Shown here: piece by piece, positions 46,841 through 58,069 of the stretch
How the letters are laid out: each line of letters begins with the position of its first letter
Position numbering within the stretch: the first letter of the stretch is position 1
Source: Streptomyces sp. SCL15-4
Lineage (GTDB): Bacteria > Actinomycetota > Actinomycetes > Streptomycetales > Streptomycetaceae
NCBI RefSeq assembly: GCF_033366695.1
Contig: NZ_JAOBTQ010000001.1
Span: 3,224,001-3,288,000 of the forward strand
DNA length: 64,000 bases
Reading direction: 5' to 3'
Translations under genes and position numbers: made by a program
Notes under the pieces: generated by a model
What the model saw: only the letters and a program-made list of their open reading frames with translations
Told to the model about the DNA's origin: nothing
Databases searched by the model: none

Positions 46841-46923
46841 CCAGCACGAATCCAGCACGGGACGGATGACAAGGGATGACGACAGGTGACGAGGTGTCAG
46901 CCATCCCAGCACCATCCCAGCAC
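46841..46923. repeat. Paired CCAGCAC direct repeats, 11-bp spacing
   Basis: CCAGCAC occurs at 46841, 46852, 46906 and 46917: two pairs with 11-bp centre spacing, each pair ending CCAGCACGGGA. Helical phasing suggests a bound protein such as a recombinase arm-site or regulator. It lies at the edge between accessory DNA and the conserved block. Confidence 0.55.
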
Positions 46924-46926
46924 GGG

Positions 46927-46962
46927 AAAAACCAGGGGCCCGACCCCGAAGAGCCGGACCCC
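46927..46962 (-). terminator. Rho-independent terminator of ychF
   Basis: Read on the minus strand, GGGGTCCG and CGGGCCCC form an 8-bp stem (one G-T pair; 46935-46942 with 46955-46962) followed by TGGTTTTTC, a proper U-run. It lies 50 bp after the ychF stop. Confidence 0.75.
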
Positions 46963-47011
46963 TTCCGACCTGCATGGTTACCAGATCAGTGAAGTAGTGG
47001 TACGTCACCCG

Positions 47012-48100
<1,089 letters not shown>

Positions 48101-48285
48101 GTTGCGACTTCCCGTAGTTGAGTGGGCCAGGGGCTGCCAGGGGCCAGAGACCGACACTGGCCGATCCACCAGTTTACGGCGTCCCGGCCGTCCGTCTCGC
48201 GAGAGTGCCGGACGCCCGGCCAAGCTCTCGCACCCGGCGTGTCTGAGGGCTGATTCAGCACATAAACAGACCTAGGTTGGTCCCT

Positions 48286-48960
48286 GTGGAGCAACACAGG
48301 CAGCGACCCCCGAACGACGGACCGCGACGCGGCATGCCGCCACAGCGCCCCAGAAGCGCCCGGCAGCCCCCGCCGTCGCAGGGTCCCCGGGCCGCGGACG
48401 CTCCCCTGGCTTCGTCCGTCCCGGAGCCCGCCCAGGCCCGGCCGCGCCCGGGCGGCGCCCGTGCAGGCGGCGGGGGCAGTGGGAGCGGAGGCAGTGGGAG
48501 CGGTAGGGGTGTGGCGGGTGCCGGTCGCGCCGGGCGGACCCGGGCGGCGGCGCCGAGCGGGTCCGCGGGACCCCGGCTGCCGAATCCCCGGCTCACCGGG
48601 CTCGGCAGCGGTCTGTTCTGCGCCGTCGCGATGTTCCTGCTCGGCTGCCTGGACCAGTTGCTGTTCGGCGCGTCGCCGACGGTCTACGGCGTGCTGTTCC
48701 TGCCCGTGTGCGCACTGACCGCGCTGTGGGTGCGCGGCGGGGACGTGCTGAGCGCGCCCGTGGTCGTGCCGATCGCGTTCGCGGTGGGGCTGCTGCCGGT
48801 CGCGGAGGGCGGCGGGGGTCTGCTCGGCCGGATGATGGGCCTGGTGACCGGGCTCGCCACCCAGGCCGGGTGGCTGTACGGGGGGACGCTGCTCGCCGCG
48901 GCGGTCGTGCTGGTCCGCCGGGTGCGGTGGGTGCGGGGCCGGCGGCGCCGCGGCGGCTGA
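48286..48960 (+). CDS. DUF6542-type membrane protein
   Basis: About 224 aa from GTG 48286 (TTG 48277 is possible). The first ~95 residues are a Pro/Gly/Arg-rich, low-complexity cytoplasmic region with a (GGSGS)-like stretch. Four membrane helices follow (LGSGLFCAVAMFLLGCLD onward) and a basic tail. This matches the actinobacterial DUF6542 layout. Function unknown; it is divergent from ychF. Confidence 0.75.
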   Translation: MEQHRQRPPNDGPRRGMPPQRPRSARQPPPSQGPRAADAPLASSVPEPAQARPRPGGARAGGGGSGSGGSGSGRGVAGAGRAGRTRAAAPSGSAGPRLPNPRLTGLGSGLFCAVAMFLLGCLDQLLFGASPTVYGVLFLPVCALTALWVRGGDVLSAPVVVPIAFAVGLLPVAEGGGGLLGRMMGLVTGLATQAGWLYGGTLLAAAVVLVRRVRWVRGRRRRGG

Positions 48961-49264
48961 CGGCACGCGGGCGCCCGCGCCGACGGACGCCATCACTGTA
49001 TGACCAGCAGCGGCAGCCGGCACCGGTACAGGCTCCCGCCCGAGCGGATGGATTGAGTCGGCTCACGACGGCGCGCCGGGCGCGCCGTCGCATGGGCCGC
49101 CCAGGCGGACCAAGCCGCCGAGAAGGGCCGTGCCGCCGGCCAGGGCCAAGACAGGCCCGTCAGGCCGGCGCAAGCCAAGTCAGCCAGCCGGCCAGCCAGC
49201 CGGACCCACCAGGCAGCGCAAGCCGGTAGGCCAGGCCGGCCCGCCCCCTCGGGCCCGCCGCCCC
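48961..49264. other. Intergenic region with palindrome and short repeats
   Basis: Contains a perfect 25-bp palindrome (49066-49090, arms of 12 bp around one G), which may fold as a terminator between the convergent genes, and repeated CAGCCAGCCGG blocks at about 49182-49205. No supported gene. Confidence 0.55.
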
Positions 49265-50011
49265 TCAGGCCGACCGCGCCGCTCTCATCGCCGCCCCCAC
49301 GATCCCCGCGTTGTTCTGCAGCTGCGCGGGGACGATCTCGGCCTTGACGTCCTGGATGAGGTGCAGGAACTTGTCCGCCTTGCGGCTGACCCCGCCGCCG
49401 ATGATGAACAGCTCCGGCGAGAACAGCATCTCCACGTGCCGCAGATACCGCTGGACACGGCGCGCCCACCGCTCCCAGCTGAGGTCGCCGTCCTCCTTGG
49501 CCTTGCTGGAGGCGCGCTTCTCGGCCTCGTGGCCGTTCAGCTCCAGGTGGCCCAGCTCCGTGTTCGGGAGCAGGACGCCGTCCACGAAGACGGCGCTGCC
49601 GATGCCCGTGCCGAAGGTGAGCAGGACGACCGTGCCGCGGCGGTCCCGGCCGGCGCCGAACTCCATCTCGGCGACGCCCGCCGCGTCCGCGTCGTTGACC
49701 ACGGTCACCGGCAGTCCGCCGAGCCGCTCGCCGAACAACGCGCGCGCGTCCGTGTCGATCCAGCCGCTGTCCACGTTCGCGGCCGTACGGACCGTGGCGC
49801 CGCCGGTGACCACTCCGGGGAAGGTCAGGCCGACCGGCCCGGTCCAGCCGAAGTGGTCCACCACCTGCCTGACCCCGTCGGCGACCGCGTCGGGTGTCGC
49901 CGGGTGCGGGGTGAGCACCTTGTGGCGCTCCTGGGTGAGGTCGCCCCGGTCGAGATCCACTGGAGCGCCCTTGATCCCGGATCCGCCGATGTCCACGCCG
50001 AAGATCTGCAT
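49265..50011 (-). CDS. ppgK: Polyphosphate glucokinase (ROK family)
   Basis: 248 aa. It opens with the phosphate-binding motif [13 protein letters not shown], has [15 protein letters not shown] and [10 protein letters not shown], and [15 protein letters not shown], which are features of actinobacterial polyphosphate/ATP glucokinases. It phosphorylates glucose using polyphosphate or ATP. Length fits the family. It is 30 bp downstream of ispH on the same strand. Confidence 0.93.
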   Translation of the reverse strand: MQIFGVDIGGSGIKGAPVDLDRGDLTQERHKVLTPHPATPDAVADGVRQVVDHFGWTGPVGLTFPGVVTGGATVRTAANVDSGWIDTDARALFGERLGGLPVTVVNDADAAGVAEMEFGAGRDRRGTVVLLTFGTGIGSAVFVDGVLLPNTELGHLELNGHEAEKRASSKAKEDGDLSWERWARRVQRYLRHVEMLFSPELFIIGGGVSRKADKFLHLIQDVKAEIVPAQLQNNAGIVGAAMRAARSA

Positions 50012-50040
50012 GGCTCCACGTTACGACGGACCACTGACGG

Positions 50041-51048
50041 TCACGCCGCGGGCGTACCGCTTCCGCCGCGCTCGGCCACCAGCGCCGCCGCCTCCTCGCG
50101 CAGGTCGCGGCGCAGCTCCTTGGGCAGCGAGAAGGTGATGGTCTCCTCGGCGGCCCGGACCAGCTCCACGTCGCCGTAACCGCGCTCGGCGAGCCACTCG
50201 AGGACCTGCTCGACCAGCACCTCGGGCACGGACGCGCCGGAGGTGACGCCGACGGTGGTCACGCCCTCCAGCCAGGACTCGTCGATCTCGTCGGCGAAGT
50301 CGACCAGGTGGGCGTCGCGGGCGCCGGCCAGCTTGGCGACCTCGACCAGCCGCTTGGAGTTGGAGGAGTTGCGCGAGCCGACGACGATGACCAGGTCGGC
50401 CTCGGCACCCATCTGCTTCACCGCGAGCTGGCGGTTCTGGGTGGCGTAGCAGATGTCGTCGCTGGGCGGGGAGACGAGGCCGGGGAACTTCGTCTTCAGG
50501 GCGTCGACGGTCTCCATGGTCTCGTCGACGGAGAGGGTGGTCTGGGAGAGCCAGACGACCTTCGACGGGTCGCGGACCTCGACCTTGGCGACGTCCTCGG
50601 GGCCGTCGACGAGCTGGATGTGGTCGGGGGCCTCGCCGGAGGTGCCGATGACCTCCTCGTGGCCCTCGTGTCCGATCAGGAGGATGTCGTAGTCCTCGCC
50701 GGCGTACCGGACGGCCTCCTTGTGGACCTTGGTGACGAGGGGGCAGGTGGCGTCGATGGTGGCGAGCCGGCCCTGGCGGGCCTCCTCGTGCACCACGGGC
50801 GCGACGCCGTGCGCCGAGAACATGACGATGTTGCCGGGCGGCACTTCCTCCGTGCGCTCCACGAAGACGGCGCCCTTCTTCTCCAGGGTCTGCACCACGT
50901 ACTTGTTGTGGACGATCTCGTGCCGGACGTAGATCGGAGCCCCGTACTGTTCCAGGGCTTTCTCGACGGCGATCACGGCGCGGTCCACACCGGCGCAGTA
51001 GCCCCGGGGGGCGGCGAGCAGGACACGGCGGCCAGACGAAGCGGTCAT
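50041..51048 (-). CDS. ispH: 4-hydroxy-3-methylbut-2-enyl diphosphate reductase
   Basis: 335 aa from ATG 51048 (ATG 51057 also in frame). The three iron-sulfur Cys are in [24 protein letters not shown] and [11 protein letters not shown]. It catalyses the last step of the MEP isoprenoid pathway, giving IPP and DMAPP. Size and motifs are standard. The ppgK gene follows. Confidence 0.97.
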   Translation of the reverse strand: MTASSGRRVLLAAPRGYCAGVDRAVIAVEKALEQYGAPIYVRHEIVHNKYVVQTLEKKGAVFVERTEEVPPGNIVMFSAHGVAPVVHEEARQGRLATIDATCPLVTKVHKEAVRYAGEDYDILLIGHEGHEEVIGTSGEAPDHIQLVDGPEDVAKVEVRDPSKVVWLSQTTLSVDETMETVDALKTKFPGLVSPPSDDICYATQNRQLAVKQMGAEADLVIVVGSRNSSNSKRLVEVAKLAGARDAHLVDFADEIDESWLEGVTTVGVTSGASVPEVLVEQVLEWLAERGYGDVELVRAAEETITFSLPKELRRDLREEAAALVAERGGSGTPAA

Positions 51049-51121
51049 GCGACCCATCGTAAGGCCGCGTCCGAAAGCGCAGAGATCGCTTCCCCACACT
51101 CCCCGGGGAAGACTCGTGTGT

Positions 51122-52480
51122 ATGTGCACCACCGGAACCACGCCCTCCGGGGCCGGCGAGGAGCATCGTCTGCGGCGCAGCCTGGGCCTGCGCGACCTCG
51201 TGGTCTACGGGCTGCTGTTCATCGCCCCGATGGCGCCGGTCGGGGTGTTCGGCGCGCTGGACGCCAGGTCGCACGGCGCGGTGGCGCTGGTGTACGGCGT
51301 GGCGACGGTCGCCATGGGGTTCACCGCGTTCAGCTACGCGCAGATGGTGCGGGTCGTACCGCGGGCGGGATCGGTGTTCGCCTACGCGCGCGCGGGGCTC
51401 GGCGAGGGCGCCGGGTTCGTCGCCGGCTGGATGGCGGCGCTGGACTACGTCCTGATCCCCGCGGTGGCCTACCTCTTCTCCGGCATCGCGATGAACGCGC
51501 TGGTCCCGGAGGTGTCCCGGTGGGTGTGGACGGCGCTGGCGGTGGTGCTCACGACGCTGCTGAACCTGTGGGGCGTACGGGCCGCCGCGCGCGTGGGCTT
51601 CGCCGTACTGGTCCTGGAGATCGCGGTCCTGCTGGTGTTCGCGGTCTCGGCCGTGGTGGTGCTGGCGCGGGACGGTGCGGAGCGCGGGCTGCTGTCGCCG
51701 CTGACGGGAGACGGCACGCAGGGCGGGTTCGCGCCGGCCGCGGTGCTCGGCGCGGTGTCCGTGGCGGTCCTGTCCTATCTGGGTTTCGACGCGATCGCGA
51801 CCTTCGCCGAGGAGGTCACCGGGGGGTCGGCGCGGGTGGCGCGGGCGCTGCTGTTCTGTCTGGCGCTGGCGGGCGTGCTGTTCGTGGCGCAGACGTATCT
51901 GGTGGCGCTGCTGGAGCCGGTGTCGTCGGCGCGGCTCGCACGCGATCCGGGGTCGCAGGGTTCGGCCTTCTACGACGCGGTGGACTCCGCGGCCGGTGCG
52001 TGGCTGCGCGATCTGGTGGCCGCGAGCAAGGCGGTCGGGGCGGCGTTCGCGGCGCTGGCGGGGCAGGCGGCGGCCGGGCGGCTGCTGTTCGCGATGGGCC
52101 GTGACCGGCGGCTGCCGCGCGGGCTGTCCCGGACGGACGGAGGCGTGCCGCGGGTCGCGCTGCTGTGCGCGGCGGTGGTCACGCTGGTGGCGGCGGGGTG
52201 GGCGGCGCGGCGGGACGACGGGCTGGACAAGCTGGTCTCGGTGGTCGACATCGGCGCGCTGTCCGCGTTCACGCTGCTGCACGCGAGCGTGGTGGGGTAT
52301 TTCGTACGGCGCCGGGAGCGGCCGAGCTGGTGGCGGCATGTGCTGGTGCCGGTGGTGGGAGCGGGGATCACGGTGGCCGTCATCGTGGCGGCGTCCGGGG
52401 TGGCGCAGGTGGTGGGGGCGGTGTGGCTGGTGGTCGGTCTCGGGGTGCTGGCGGGGCAGCGGGGCCGGGTTTCCGGGTAG
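51122..52480 (+). CDS. APC-family amino acid permease
   Basis: 452 aa with about 12 helices. The opening [29 protein letters not shown] segment, [18 protein letters not shown] and a later [11 protein letters not shown] are typical of the APC superfamily. ATG 51122 chosen (GGGGAAG upstream). It is divergent from ispH with a short shared promoter region. Substrate unknown. Confidence 0.88.
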   Translation: MCTTGTTPSGAGEEHRLRRSLGLRDLVVYGLLFIAPMAPVGVFGALDARSHGAVALVYGVATVAMGFTAFSYAQMVRVVPRAGSVFAYARAGLGEGAGFVAGWMAALDYVLIPAVAYLFSGIAMNALVPEVSRWVWTALAVVLTTLLNLWGVRAAARVGFAVLVLEIAVLLVFAVSAVVVLARDGAERGLLSPLTGDGTQGGFAPAAVLGAVSVAVLSYLGFDAIATFAEEVTGGSARVARALLFCLALAGVLFVAQTYLVALLEPVSSARLARDPGSQGSAFYDAVDSAAGAWLRDLVAASKAVGAAFAALAGQAAAGRLLFAMGRDRRLPRGLSRTDGGVPRVALLCAAVVTLVAAGWAARRDDGLDKLVSVVDIGALSAFTLLHASVVGYFVRRRERPSWWRHVLVPVVGAGITVAVIVAASGVAQVVGAVWLVVGLGVLAGQRGRVSG

Positions 52481-52564
52481 CTGAGCCGCGCGGGTACGAG
52501 GAGCGGCCCGAAGGGGCACCGGGACCTGCACGCGAGCGACCACGACGCACCGGCGCTCGCACCG

Positions 52565-52600
52565 GCACCCGCACCCGCACCCGCACCCGCACCCGCACCC
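52565..52600. repeat. Six tandem GCACCC hexamers
   Basis: GCACCC is repeated six times without interruption between the permease and xseA genes. A simple sequence repeat with no visible function. Confidence 0.85.
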
Positions 52601-52668
52601 GGCAGCGCGGACCCGTCCCCACGGCGCACGGCCGCCCGCTGTCGGTACCGGCCGTTACTCTCGACCGC

Positions 52669-53877
52669 ATGGCTGTGAACACGTCCCCGGAGTCCCCCCT
52701 GCCCGTAGGCGAGGTGTCGCGGCTGATCGGGGGCTGGATCGACCGGCTCGGCGCGGTGTGGGTGGAAGGACAGATCACGCAGTTGTCGCGCCGCCCCGGC
52801 GCGGGTGTCGTGTTCCTCACGCTGCGCGACCCGTCGTACGACATCTCCGTCAGCGTGACCTGCTACCGCCAGGTCTTCGACACGGTCGCGGACATCGTCG
52901 GCGAGGGCGCCCGGGTCGTCGTCCTGGCGAAGCCGGAGTGGTACGCGCCGCGCGGCCAGCTGTCCCTGCGCGCCGCCGAGATAAGGCCCGTCGGCGTCGG
53001 TGAGCTGCTGGCGCGGCTGGAGCAGCTGAAGAAGTCGCTCGCGGCCGAGGGCCTGTTCGCGCCGGAGCGCAAGAAGCCGCTGCCGTTCCTGCCGCAGCTG
53101 ATCGGGCTGGTGTGCGGCCGGGCCTCGGCCGCGGAGCGCGACGTGCTGGAGAACGCCCGGCACCGCTGGCCCGCCGTCCGTTTCGAGGTGCGCAACGTTC
53201 CCGTGCAGGGCGTGCACGCCGTCCCGCAGGTCGTCCAGGCGGTCAAGGAGCTGGACGCGTCGGACGAGGTGGACGTGATCATCGTGGCGCGCGGCGGTGG
53301 CAGCGTGGAGGATCTGCTGCCCTTCTCCGACGAGCAGCTGGTGCGCGCGGTGGCCGGGTGCCGTACGCCCGTGGTGTCCGCGATCGGGCACGAGCCGGAC
53401 AATCCGCTGCTGGACCACGTCGCCGATCTGCGCGCCTCCACGCCGACGGACGCGGCCAAGAAGGTCGTACCCGACGTGGGCGAGGAGCTGGAGCGGGTGC
53501 GGATGCTGCGGGACCGGGCGCGGCGCTGCGCGGCCGCGTTCGTGGAGCGGGAGGAACGCGGTCTGGCGCACGCCCTGGCCAGGCCGGTGATACAGGATCC
53601 GCACCGGATGCTGGACGAGCGCGCCGACCACGTGCTCGCCCTGCTGGAGCGCGGCCGGCGGACCCTCGGGCATCTGCTGGACCGCGCGGATTCGGAGCTG
53701 GCGCACACGCACGCGCGCGTGGTGGCCCTCTCCCCCGCGGCGACGCTGCGGCGCGGTTACGCGGTGCTGCAACGGGCGGACGGGCACGTGGTGCGCGATC
53801 CGGCCGAGGTGACGGCGGGCGAGGCGCTGCGGGCCCGCGTCGCCGACGGTGAACTGACTGTGAAGGTGGACGGATGA
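52669..53877 (+). CDS. xseA: Exodeoxyribonuclease VII large subunit
   Basis: 402 aa. The N-terminal OB-fold ([20 protein letters not shown]) is followed by the catalytic domain ([35 protein letters not shown]) and a long coiled coil to the C-terminus. With XseB it degrades single-stranded DNA. Its stop overlaps the xseB start (ATGA). Confidence 0.97.
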   Translation: MAVNTSPESPLPVGEVSRLIGGWIDRLGAVWVEGQITQLSRRPGAGVVFLTLRDPSYDISVSVTCYRQVFDTVADIVGEGARVVVLAKPEWYAPRGQLSLRAAEIRPVGVGELLARLEQLKKSLAAEGLFAPERKKPLPFLPQLIGLVCGRASAAERDVLENARHRWPAVRFEVRNVPVQGVHAVPQVVQAVKELDASDEVDVIIVARGGGSVEDLLPFSDEQLVRAVAGCRTPVVSAIGHEPDNPLLDHVADLRASTPTDAAKKVVPDVGEELERVRMLRDRARRCAAAFVEREERGLAHALARPVIQDPHRMLDERADHVLALLERGRRTLGHLLDRADSELAHTHARVVALSPAATLRRGYAVLQRADGHVVRDPAEVTAGEALRARVADGELTVKVDG

Positions 53878-54104
53878 CGAGCAAGGCGGACGAGGCGCTC
53901 TCCTACGAGCAGGCCCGGGACGAGCTGATCGAGGTCGTACGGCGGCTGGAGGCGGGCGGTACGTCGCTGGAGGAGTCCCTGGCGCTGTGGGAGCGCGGCG
54001 AGGAGCTGGCCAAGGTGTGCCGGCGCTGGCTGGAGGGGGCGCGGGCCCGGCTGGACGCGGCGCTGGCCGAGGAGGAGGACGGGGCCGCGGGGGACGGCGA
54101 GTAG
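53874..54104 (+). CDS. xseB: Exodeoxyribonuclease VII small subunit
   Basis: 76 aa, helical and acidic, with the family pattern [20 protein letters not shown] and [15 protein letters not shown]. It is translationally coupled to xseA through a four-base overlap. Confidence 0.96.
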   Translation: MTSKADEALSYEQARDELIEVVRRLEAGGTSLEESLALWERGEELAKVCRRWLEGARARLDAALAEEEDGAAGDGE

Positions 54105-54246
54105 GCGCATGCGGGCCACCGGGGCTGTGAGGCGGCTCACCGCGCCCTCGTCTTAGTTGAACGTTAAACCTCACTGGCGTAGGGTCGTCCGCGTCAGCCG
54201 GTCCGGCCTCCCGTCGGACCGGACGCGCACCCCAGGAAGTACACGC

Positions 54247-54837
54247 ATGTCTCTCGTTCTTGACCCCGCCGCCCAGGACCTGCTGTTCCGTGAGGCCCGT
54301 ACCGCCAACACCTTCACCGACGAGCCGGTGACCGAGGAGCAGGTGCAGGCGATCTACGACCTGGTCAAGTACGGCCCCACCGCCTTCAACCAGAGCCCGC
54401 TGCGCATCACCCTGGTCCGCTCCGCCGAGGCCCGCGAGCGCCTGGTCGGGCTCATGGCCGAGGGCAACCAGGCCAAGACCGCCGCCGCCCCGCTGGTCGC
54501 GATCCTCTCCGCGGACAACGAGTTCCACGAGGAGCTGCCGGCCCTCTTCCCGCACTTCCCGCAGGCCAAGGACGTGTTCTTCGGCGAGCGTCCGGTCCGG
54601 GAGGGTGCCGCCGCGATGAACGCCACGCTCCAGGCCGCGTACTTCATCATCGGCGTCCGTGCCGCGGGCCTCGCCGCCGGCCCGATGACCGGCCTGGACT
54701 TCGAGGGCGTCCGCAAGGAGTTCCTGGACGACGACCACACCCCGCTGATGGTCGTCAACATCGGCAAGCCGGGCCCGGACGCCTGGTTCCCGCGCTCCCC
54801 GCGCCTGGCCTACGAGGACGTCGTCACCACCGTCTGA
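54247..54837 (+). CDS. Nitroreductase-family protein (RutE/malonic semialdehyde reductase-like)
   Basis: 196 aa from ATG 54247 (AGGAAG upstream). FMN-binding nitroreductase fold with FREARTANTFTD, KYGPTAFNQSPLR and GAAAMNATLQAAYFIIGVRA. Closest in pattern to RutE/HadB-type reductases. A terminator follows. In the conserved core block; physiological substrate not shown by sequence. Confidence 0.9.
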   Translation: MSLVLDPAAQDLLFREARTANTFTDEPVTEEQVQAIYDLVKYGPTAFNQSPLRITLVRSAEARERLVGLMAEGNQAKTAAAPLVAILSADNEFHEELPALFPHFPQAKDVFFGERPVREGAAAMNATLQAAYFIIGVRAAGLAAGPMTGLDFEGVRKEFLDDDHTPLMVVNIGKPGPDAWFPRSPRLAYEDVVTTV

Positions 54838-54854
54838 CGGCTCCCGGACACGCG

Positions 54855-54881
54855 AAGGCCCCCGGCACTGCCGGGGGCCTC
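54855..54881. terminator. Bidirectional terminator
   Basis: GGCCCCCGG (54857-54865) pairs with CCGGGGGCC (54871-54879), flanked by GAA and TTC, between the convergent nitroreductase and DUF4245 genes. Confidence 0.85.
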
Positions 54882-54909
54882 TTCGCTACGTCCGGGAGCC
54901 GTCGCGCGG

Positions 54910-55440
54910 TCACTCCGCCTTCAGCGCCGCCGCCAGTGCCGTCAGGTCCTCGAAGGGAGCGGTGCCGGCCACCACCGTCGTGACGCCGGGAGTGTCCTTG
55001 AGGACCAGGGCGTCGTACCGGCCGCCGGTGTAGCGGGTCCAGGTACGGCCGTCGATCCGCTCGGTGTGCCTGCTGGCCGAGCCGCCCTGGCTCGCGTCGT
55101 CGATGAAGTCGGCGCGCTTGTGCGTGGTGGACTGCTCGACCTGCGCGTACTGGCCGCCCGGGGTCTCGAAGCCGAGGTGCCAGCGGTCGGAGTCCGCGCC
55201 CTGGAAGCGTACGGAGGTGGCTTTCCAGGTACTCGGCAGGCCCTCGGGCGCGGCCACCGGATAGCTCGCCGCCCGGCGGGCCGTGAGCAGTTCGACCTGG
55301 TAGTCGACCCGCTTGATGTCGGGAGCGTGATCGTCGTGCGGGATGGTGAAGAAGTAGACGACCAGCGACGCGACGACGATCAGGGCCAGGGAGAGCACCA
55401 TGTCCCGGGCCGTCTTCTGCTTGCGGTTCGAACCTGCCAC
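54910..55440 (-). CDS. DUF4245 single-pass membrane protein
   Basis: 176 aa from GTG 55440. A basic start (NRKQKTARDM) and one membrane helix (VLSLALIVVASLVVYFF) are followed by an extracytoplasmic domain (VAAPEGLPSTWKATSVRFQG). This is the actinobacterial DUF4245 layout. It sits divergent from glpX, as in other Streptomyces. Function unknown. Confidence 0.88.
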   Translation of the reverse strand: MAGSNRKQKTARDMVLSLALIVVASLVVYFFTIPHDDHAPDIKRVDYQVELLTARRAASYPVAAPEGLPSTWKATSVRFQGADSDRWHLGFETPGGQYAQVEQSTTHKRADFIDDASQGGSASRHTERIDGRTWTRYTGGRYDALVLKDTPGVTTVVAGTAPFEDLTALAAALKAE

Positions 55441-55567
55441 GCCCCCTATCGTCGCAGGTGCCCCGAGCGCTCATCCGTGGGGTCCCCTGCTCATTTTGTA
55501 TGCCTAACGATAGAGTCGGGTCCAAGACCCTCATCCGGCCGTCGTCGTATCAGAAAGGTGCGCTCCG

Positions 55568-56602
55568 ATGACCGAACACCATCACCTGCCGTCCGAGCTC
55601 GATGTTCCCTCGGAGGCCCCCGACCGCAACCTCGCCCTGGAACTGGTCCGGGTGACCGAGGCCGCCGCCATGGCCGCGGGCCGCTGGGTGGGGCGCGGCG
55701 ACAAGAACGGCGCCGACGGTGCCGCGGTGCGCGCCATGCGGACCCTCGTCTCCACCGTGTCGATGAACGGCGTGGTCGTCATCGGCGAGGGCGAGAAGGA
55801 CGAGGCCCCGATGCTCTTCAACGGGGAGCACGTGGGCGACGGCACCGGTCCCGAGGTGGACATCGCCGTCGACCCGATCGACGGCACCACGCTGACCGCC
55901 AAGGGCATGCCGAACGCGATCGCCGTCCTCGCCGCCGCAGAGCGCGGCGCCATGTTCGACCCGTCCGCGGTGTTCTACATGGACAAGCTGGTCACCGGCC
56001 CCGAGGCGGCGGACTTCGTCGACATCAACGCGCCCGTCTCGGTGAACATCCGCCGGATCGCCAAGGCCAAGCGGTCCACGCCGGAGGACGTCACCGTCGT
56101 CATCCTCGACCGGCCGCGGCACGGGGAACTGATCCGGCAGGTCCGGGAGGCCGGCGCGCGCATCAAGCTGATCTCGGACGGCGATGTCGCCGGCTCGGTG
56201 TACGCGCTGCGCGAGGGCACCGGCGTCGACCTGCTGCTCGGCATCGGCGGCACTCCCGAGGGCATCATCTCGGCCTGCGCCGTGAAGTGCCTGGGCGGGA
56301 CCATCCAGGGCAAGCTGTGGCCGAAGGACGACGAGGAGCGGCAGCGGGCGATCGACGCCGGGCACGATCTGGACCGGGTGCTCACCACGGACGACCTGGT
56401 CTCCGGCGAGAACGTCTTCTTCGTCGCGACCGGGATCACCGACGGCGAGCTGCTGCGCGGGGTCCGGTACCGCTCGGAGACGGCGCTGACCGAGTCCATC
56501 GTGATGCGGTCGAAGTCGGGGACGGTCCGCCGGATCGACTCCGAGCACCGGCTGAGGAAGCTGCGGGCCTACAGCGCGATCGACTTCGACCGGGCGAAGT
56601 AG
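55568..56602 (+). CDS. glpX: Class II fructose-1,6-bisphosphatase
   Basis: 344 aa. It carries the metal/substrate motifs of the GlpX family: [29 protein letters not shown] and GIGGTPEGI. It removes the 1-phosphate of fructose-1,6-bisphosphate in gluconeogenesis. The actinobacterial length is normal. A strong terminator follows. Confidence 0.97.
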   Translation: MTEHHHLPSELDVPSEAPDRNLALELVRVTEAAAMAAGRWVGRGDKNGADGAAVRAMRTLVSTVSMNGVVVIGEGEKDEAPMLFNGEHVGDGTGPEVDIAVDPIDGTTLTAKGMPNAIAVLAAAERGAMFDPSAVFYMDKLVTGPEAADFVDINAPVSVNIRRIAKAKRSTPEDVTVVILDRPRHGELIRQVREAGARIKLISDGDVAGSVYALREGTGVDLLLGIGGTPEGIISACAVKCLGGTIQGKLWPKDDEERQRAIDAGHDLDRVLTTDDLVSGENVFFVATGITDGELLRGVRYRSETALTESIVMRSKSGTVRRIDSEHRLRKLRAYSAIDFDRAK

Positions 56603-56635
56603 GGCCGAGGAGCCCGAGAGCCGAAGGCCCGGAAG

Positions 56636-56669
56636 AAGGGGCACCCTCCGTGCGCGGAGGGTGCCCCTT
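56636..56669. terminator. Bidirectional terminator after glpX
   Basis: A perfect 15-bp inverted repeat (56636-56650, 56655-56669) with a TGCG loop, between convergent glpX and the WhiB-like gene. Confidence 0.88.
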
Positions 56670-56683
56670 CTGCGGTGTCCGTC

Positions 56684-57058
56684 TCAGCCCGCCATGCGGT
56701 TCGCCGCCGCCCGCGCCGCCTTCTTCAGCTCCACGTCCCGGCGGCGGCGCCGGGCCAGGACGACCCGGCGCTCGGCCGCCGTCAGGCCGCCCCAGACGCC
56801 GTAGGGCTCGGGCTGGAGCAGGGCGTGCTCGCGGCACTCGACCATGACCGGGCAGCGGGCGCAGACCCGCTTGGCCGCCTCCTCGCGGGAGAGGCGGGCG
56901 GCGGTGGGTTCCTTCGACGGGGCGAAGAACAAACCGGCCTCGTCGCGCCGGCACACCGCCTCGGTGTGCCAGGGTGCGTCTTGGTCCCTGTCTCGCGCTG
57001 GCACCCGCTGGACCGGAACGCCAGCTACCTGCAGGGACGAATGCGGCGGTTGCAGCAC
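56684..57058 (-). CDS. wblI: WhiB-like protein, WblI type
   Basis: 124 aa from GTG 57058. The four iron-sulfur Cys are in AVCRRD, RVCARCPVMVEC, with the PYGVWGGL turn and a basic C-terminal tail (RRRRRDVELKKAARAAAN) for DNA or sigma-factor contact. The gene order next to glpX and a DUF1707 gene matches, as I recall, S. coelicolor wblI. Wbl proteins are redox-sensing regulators of development or stress; target genes unknown here. Confidence 0.9.
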   Translation of the reverse strand: MLQPPHSSLQVAGVPVQRVPARDRDQDAPWHTEAVCRRDEAGLFFAPSKEPTAARLSREEAAKRVCARCPVMVECREHALLQPEPYGVWGGLTAAERRVVLARRRRRDVELKKAARAAANRMAG

Positions 57059-57233
57059 GGTCTACTCCTGACGACGGCTTCGCGAGCGAGAGACGATGCA
57101 GCAAGGCCTACCCGCTGTGCGCGCGCCTATGCACAGCGTTGGCACCGGCGAGCACGCGGCGGCTCGTTCCCGTCCCCGCGCACGGCGGCGCCGGCGCACC
57201 GGACCGTTCCGGTCACCGGCGGATTCGCGACCG

Positions 57234-57923
57234 TCAGCGGCCGAGGTGCCGGCGCAGTTTCCGGTCGACCTTGTCCTGGACGCGCTCCAGGATGTCCGAG
57301 ACGGTCCTGCCGCGCCGGGGCCGCGCCTCCACGGTGCCGAGGACCGCCCAGCCGTCGACGTAGACCACCGGCGCACCGGAGTCGACCGAGTCCAGCGGGC
57401 TCACCTCGAACTTGCCGAGCACTCCGCCGCCGGTGCCGCGCAGCGAGATGTTCTCCGGGACGCGGATCTGGACGTCGCCGAAGACGGAGACCGCCTTGAC
57501 CACCACCTGCTGGTACTCGAAGATCGCCTCGCTGAGGTCGATCTCCACGCTGCCGAAGACCGCGTACGCGTGCAGCCGGCGCCCGGCGCGCCAGCGGCCC
57601 CGGCGCATCGCGCTGCTGAACACCGCCACCACGCTCGCGTCGGCCTCCGCCGGGACGGCGCCCGGCTCGGGGCGGGGCGGCACGGGGGTGTAGGCGGGGG
57701 CGGCCGGGCGTTCGTAGGCGGCGGGCAGGTCCCGGATGAAGACCTCCAGCTCGCCCACCGTCTTGGCGTTGAGGACCCCGTCCACGCGCTCGGCGTGCTC
57801 GTCGGCGGTCAGCCGGCCCTCGGCCAGGGCCTCGCGGAGGATGTCGGCGACCCGGTCGCGGTCGGCGTCCGAGGCGCGCAGCTCGGTCGCGGGCGTGGGT
57901 GCGGTCTGCTTGTGAAGGTCCAC
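57234..57923 (-). CDS. DUF1707 protein with LiaF-like C-terminal domain
   Basis: 229 aa from GTG 57923. Residues 10-65 are DUF1707 (LRASDADRDRVADILREALA, LTADEHAERVDGVLNAKTVG). The C-terminal beta-rich part (YAVFGSVEIDLSEAIFE, VFGDVQIRVPENI) resembles the LiaF/DUF2154 cell-envelope domain. Possible envelope-stress role by family analogy only. Confidence 0.85.
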   Translation of the reverse strand: MDLHKQTAPTPATELRASDADRDRVADILREALAEGRLTADEHAERVDGVLNAKTVGELEVFIRDLPAAYERPAAPAYTPVPPRPEPGAVPAEADASVVAVFSSAMRRGRWRAGRRLHAYAVFGSVEIDLSEAIFEYQQVVVKAVSVFGDVQIRVPENISLRGTGGGVLGKFEVSPLDSVDSGAPVVYVDGWAVLGTVEARPRRGRTVSDILERVQDKVDRKLRRHLGR

Positions 57924-58069
57924 GGCGGCAGCGTACCGAAAACACGATAGATCGCGACAGTCCCAACTGAGCCTCACCTCACAGGTTCACGGCCGGCGGG
58001 GGGTTCTACGCTGGGGAGGCCCGCCAGCGTCGGCGGGCGGTCGTCCGTCACAGTGAGGAATGGGCTGAG

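Noticed and set aside
46796..47008. A 70-residue minus-strand frame containing VIRPVLDSCW, possibly an integrase end
   Set aside because: Too short and without catalytic recombinase residues; it overlaps the ychF terminator. Only the repeats are reported.
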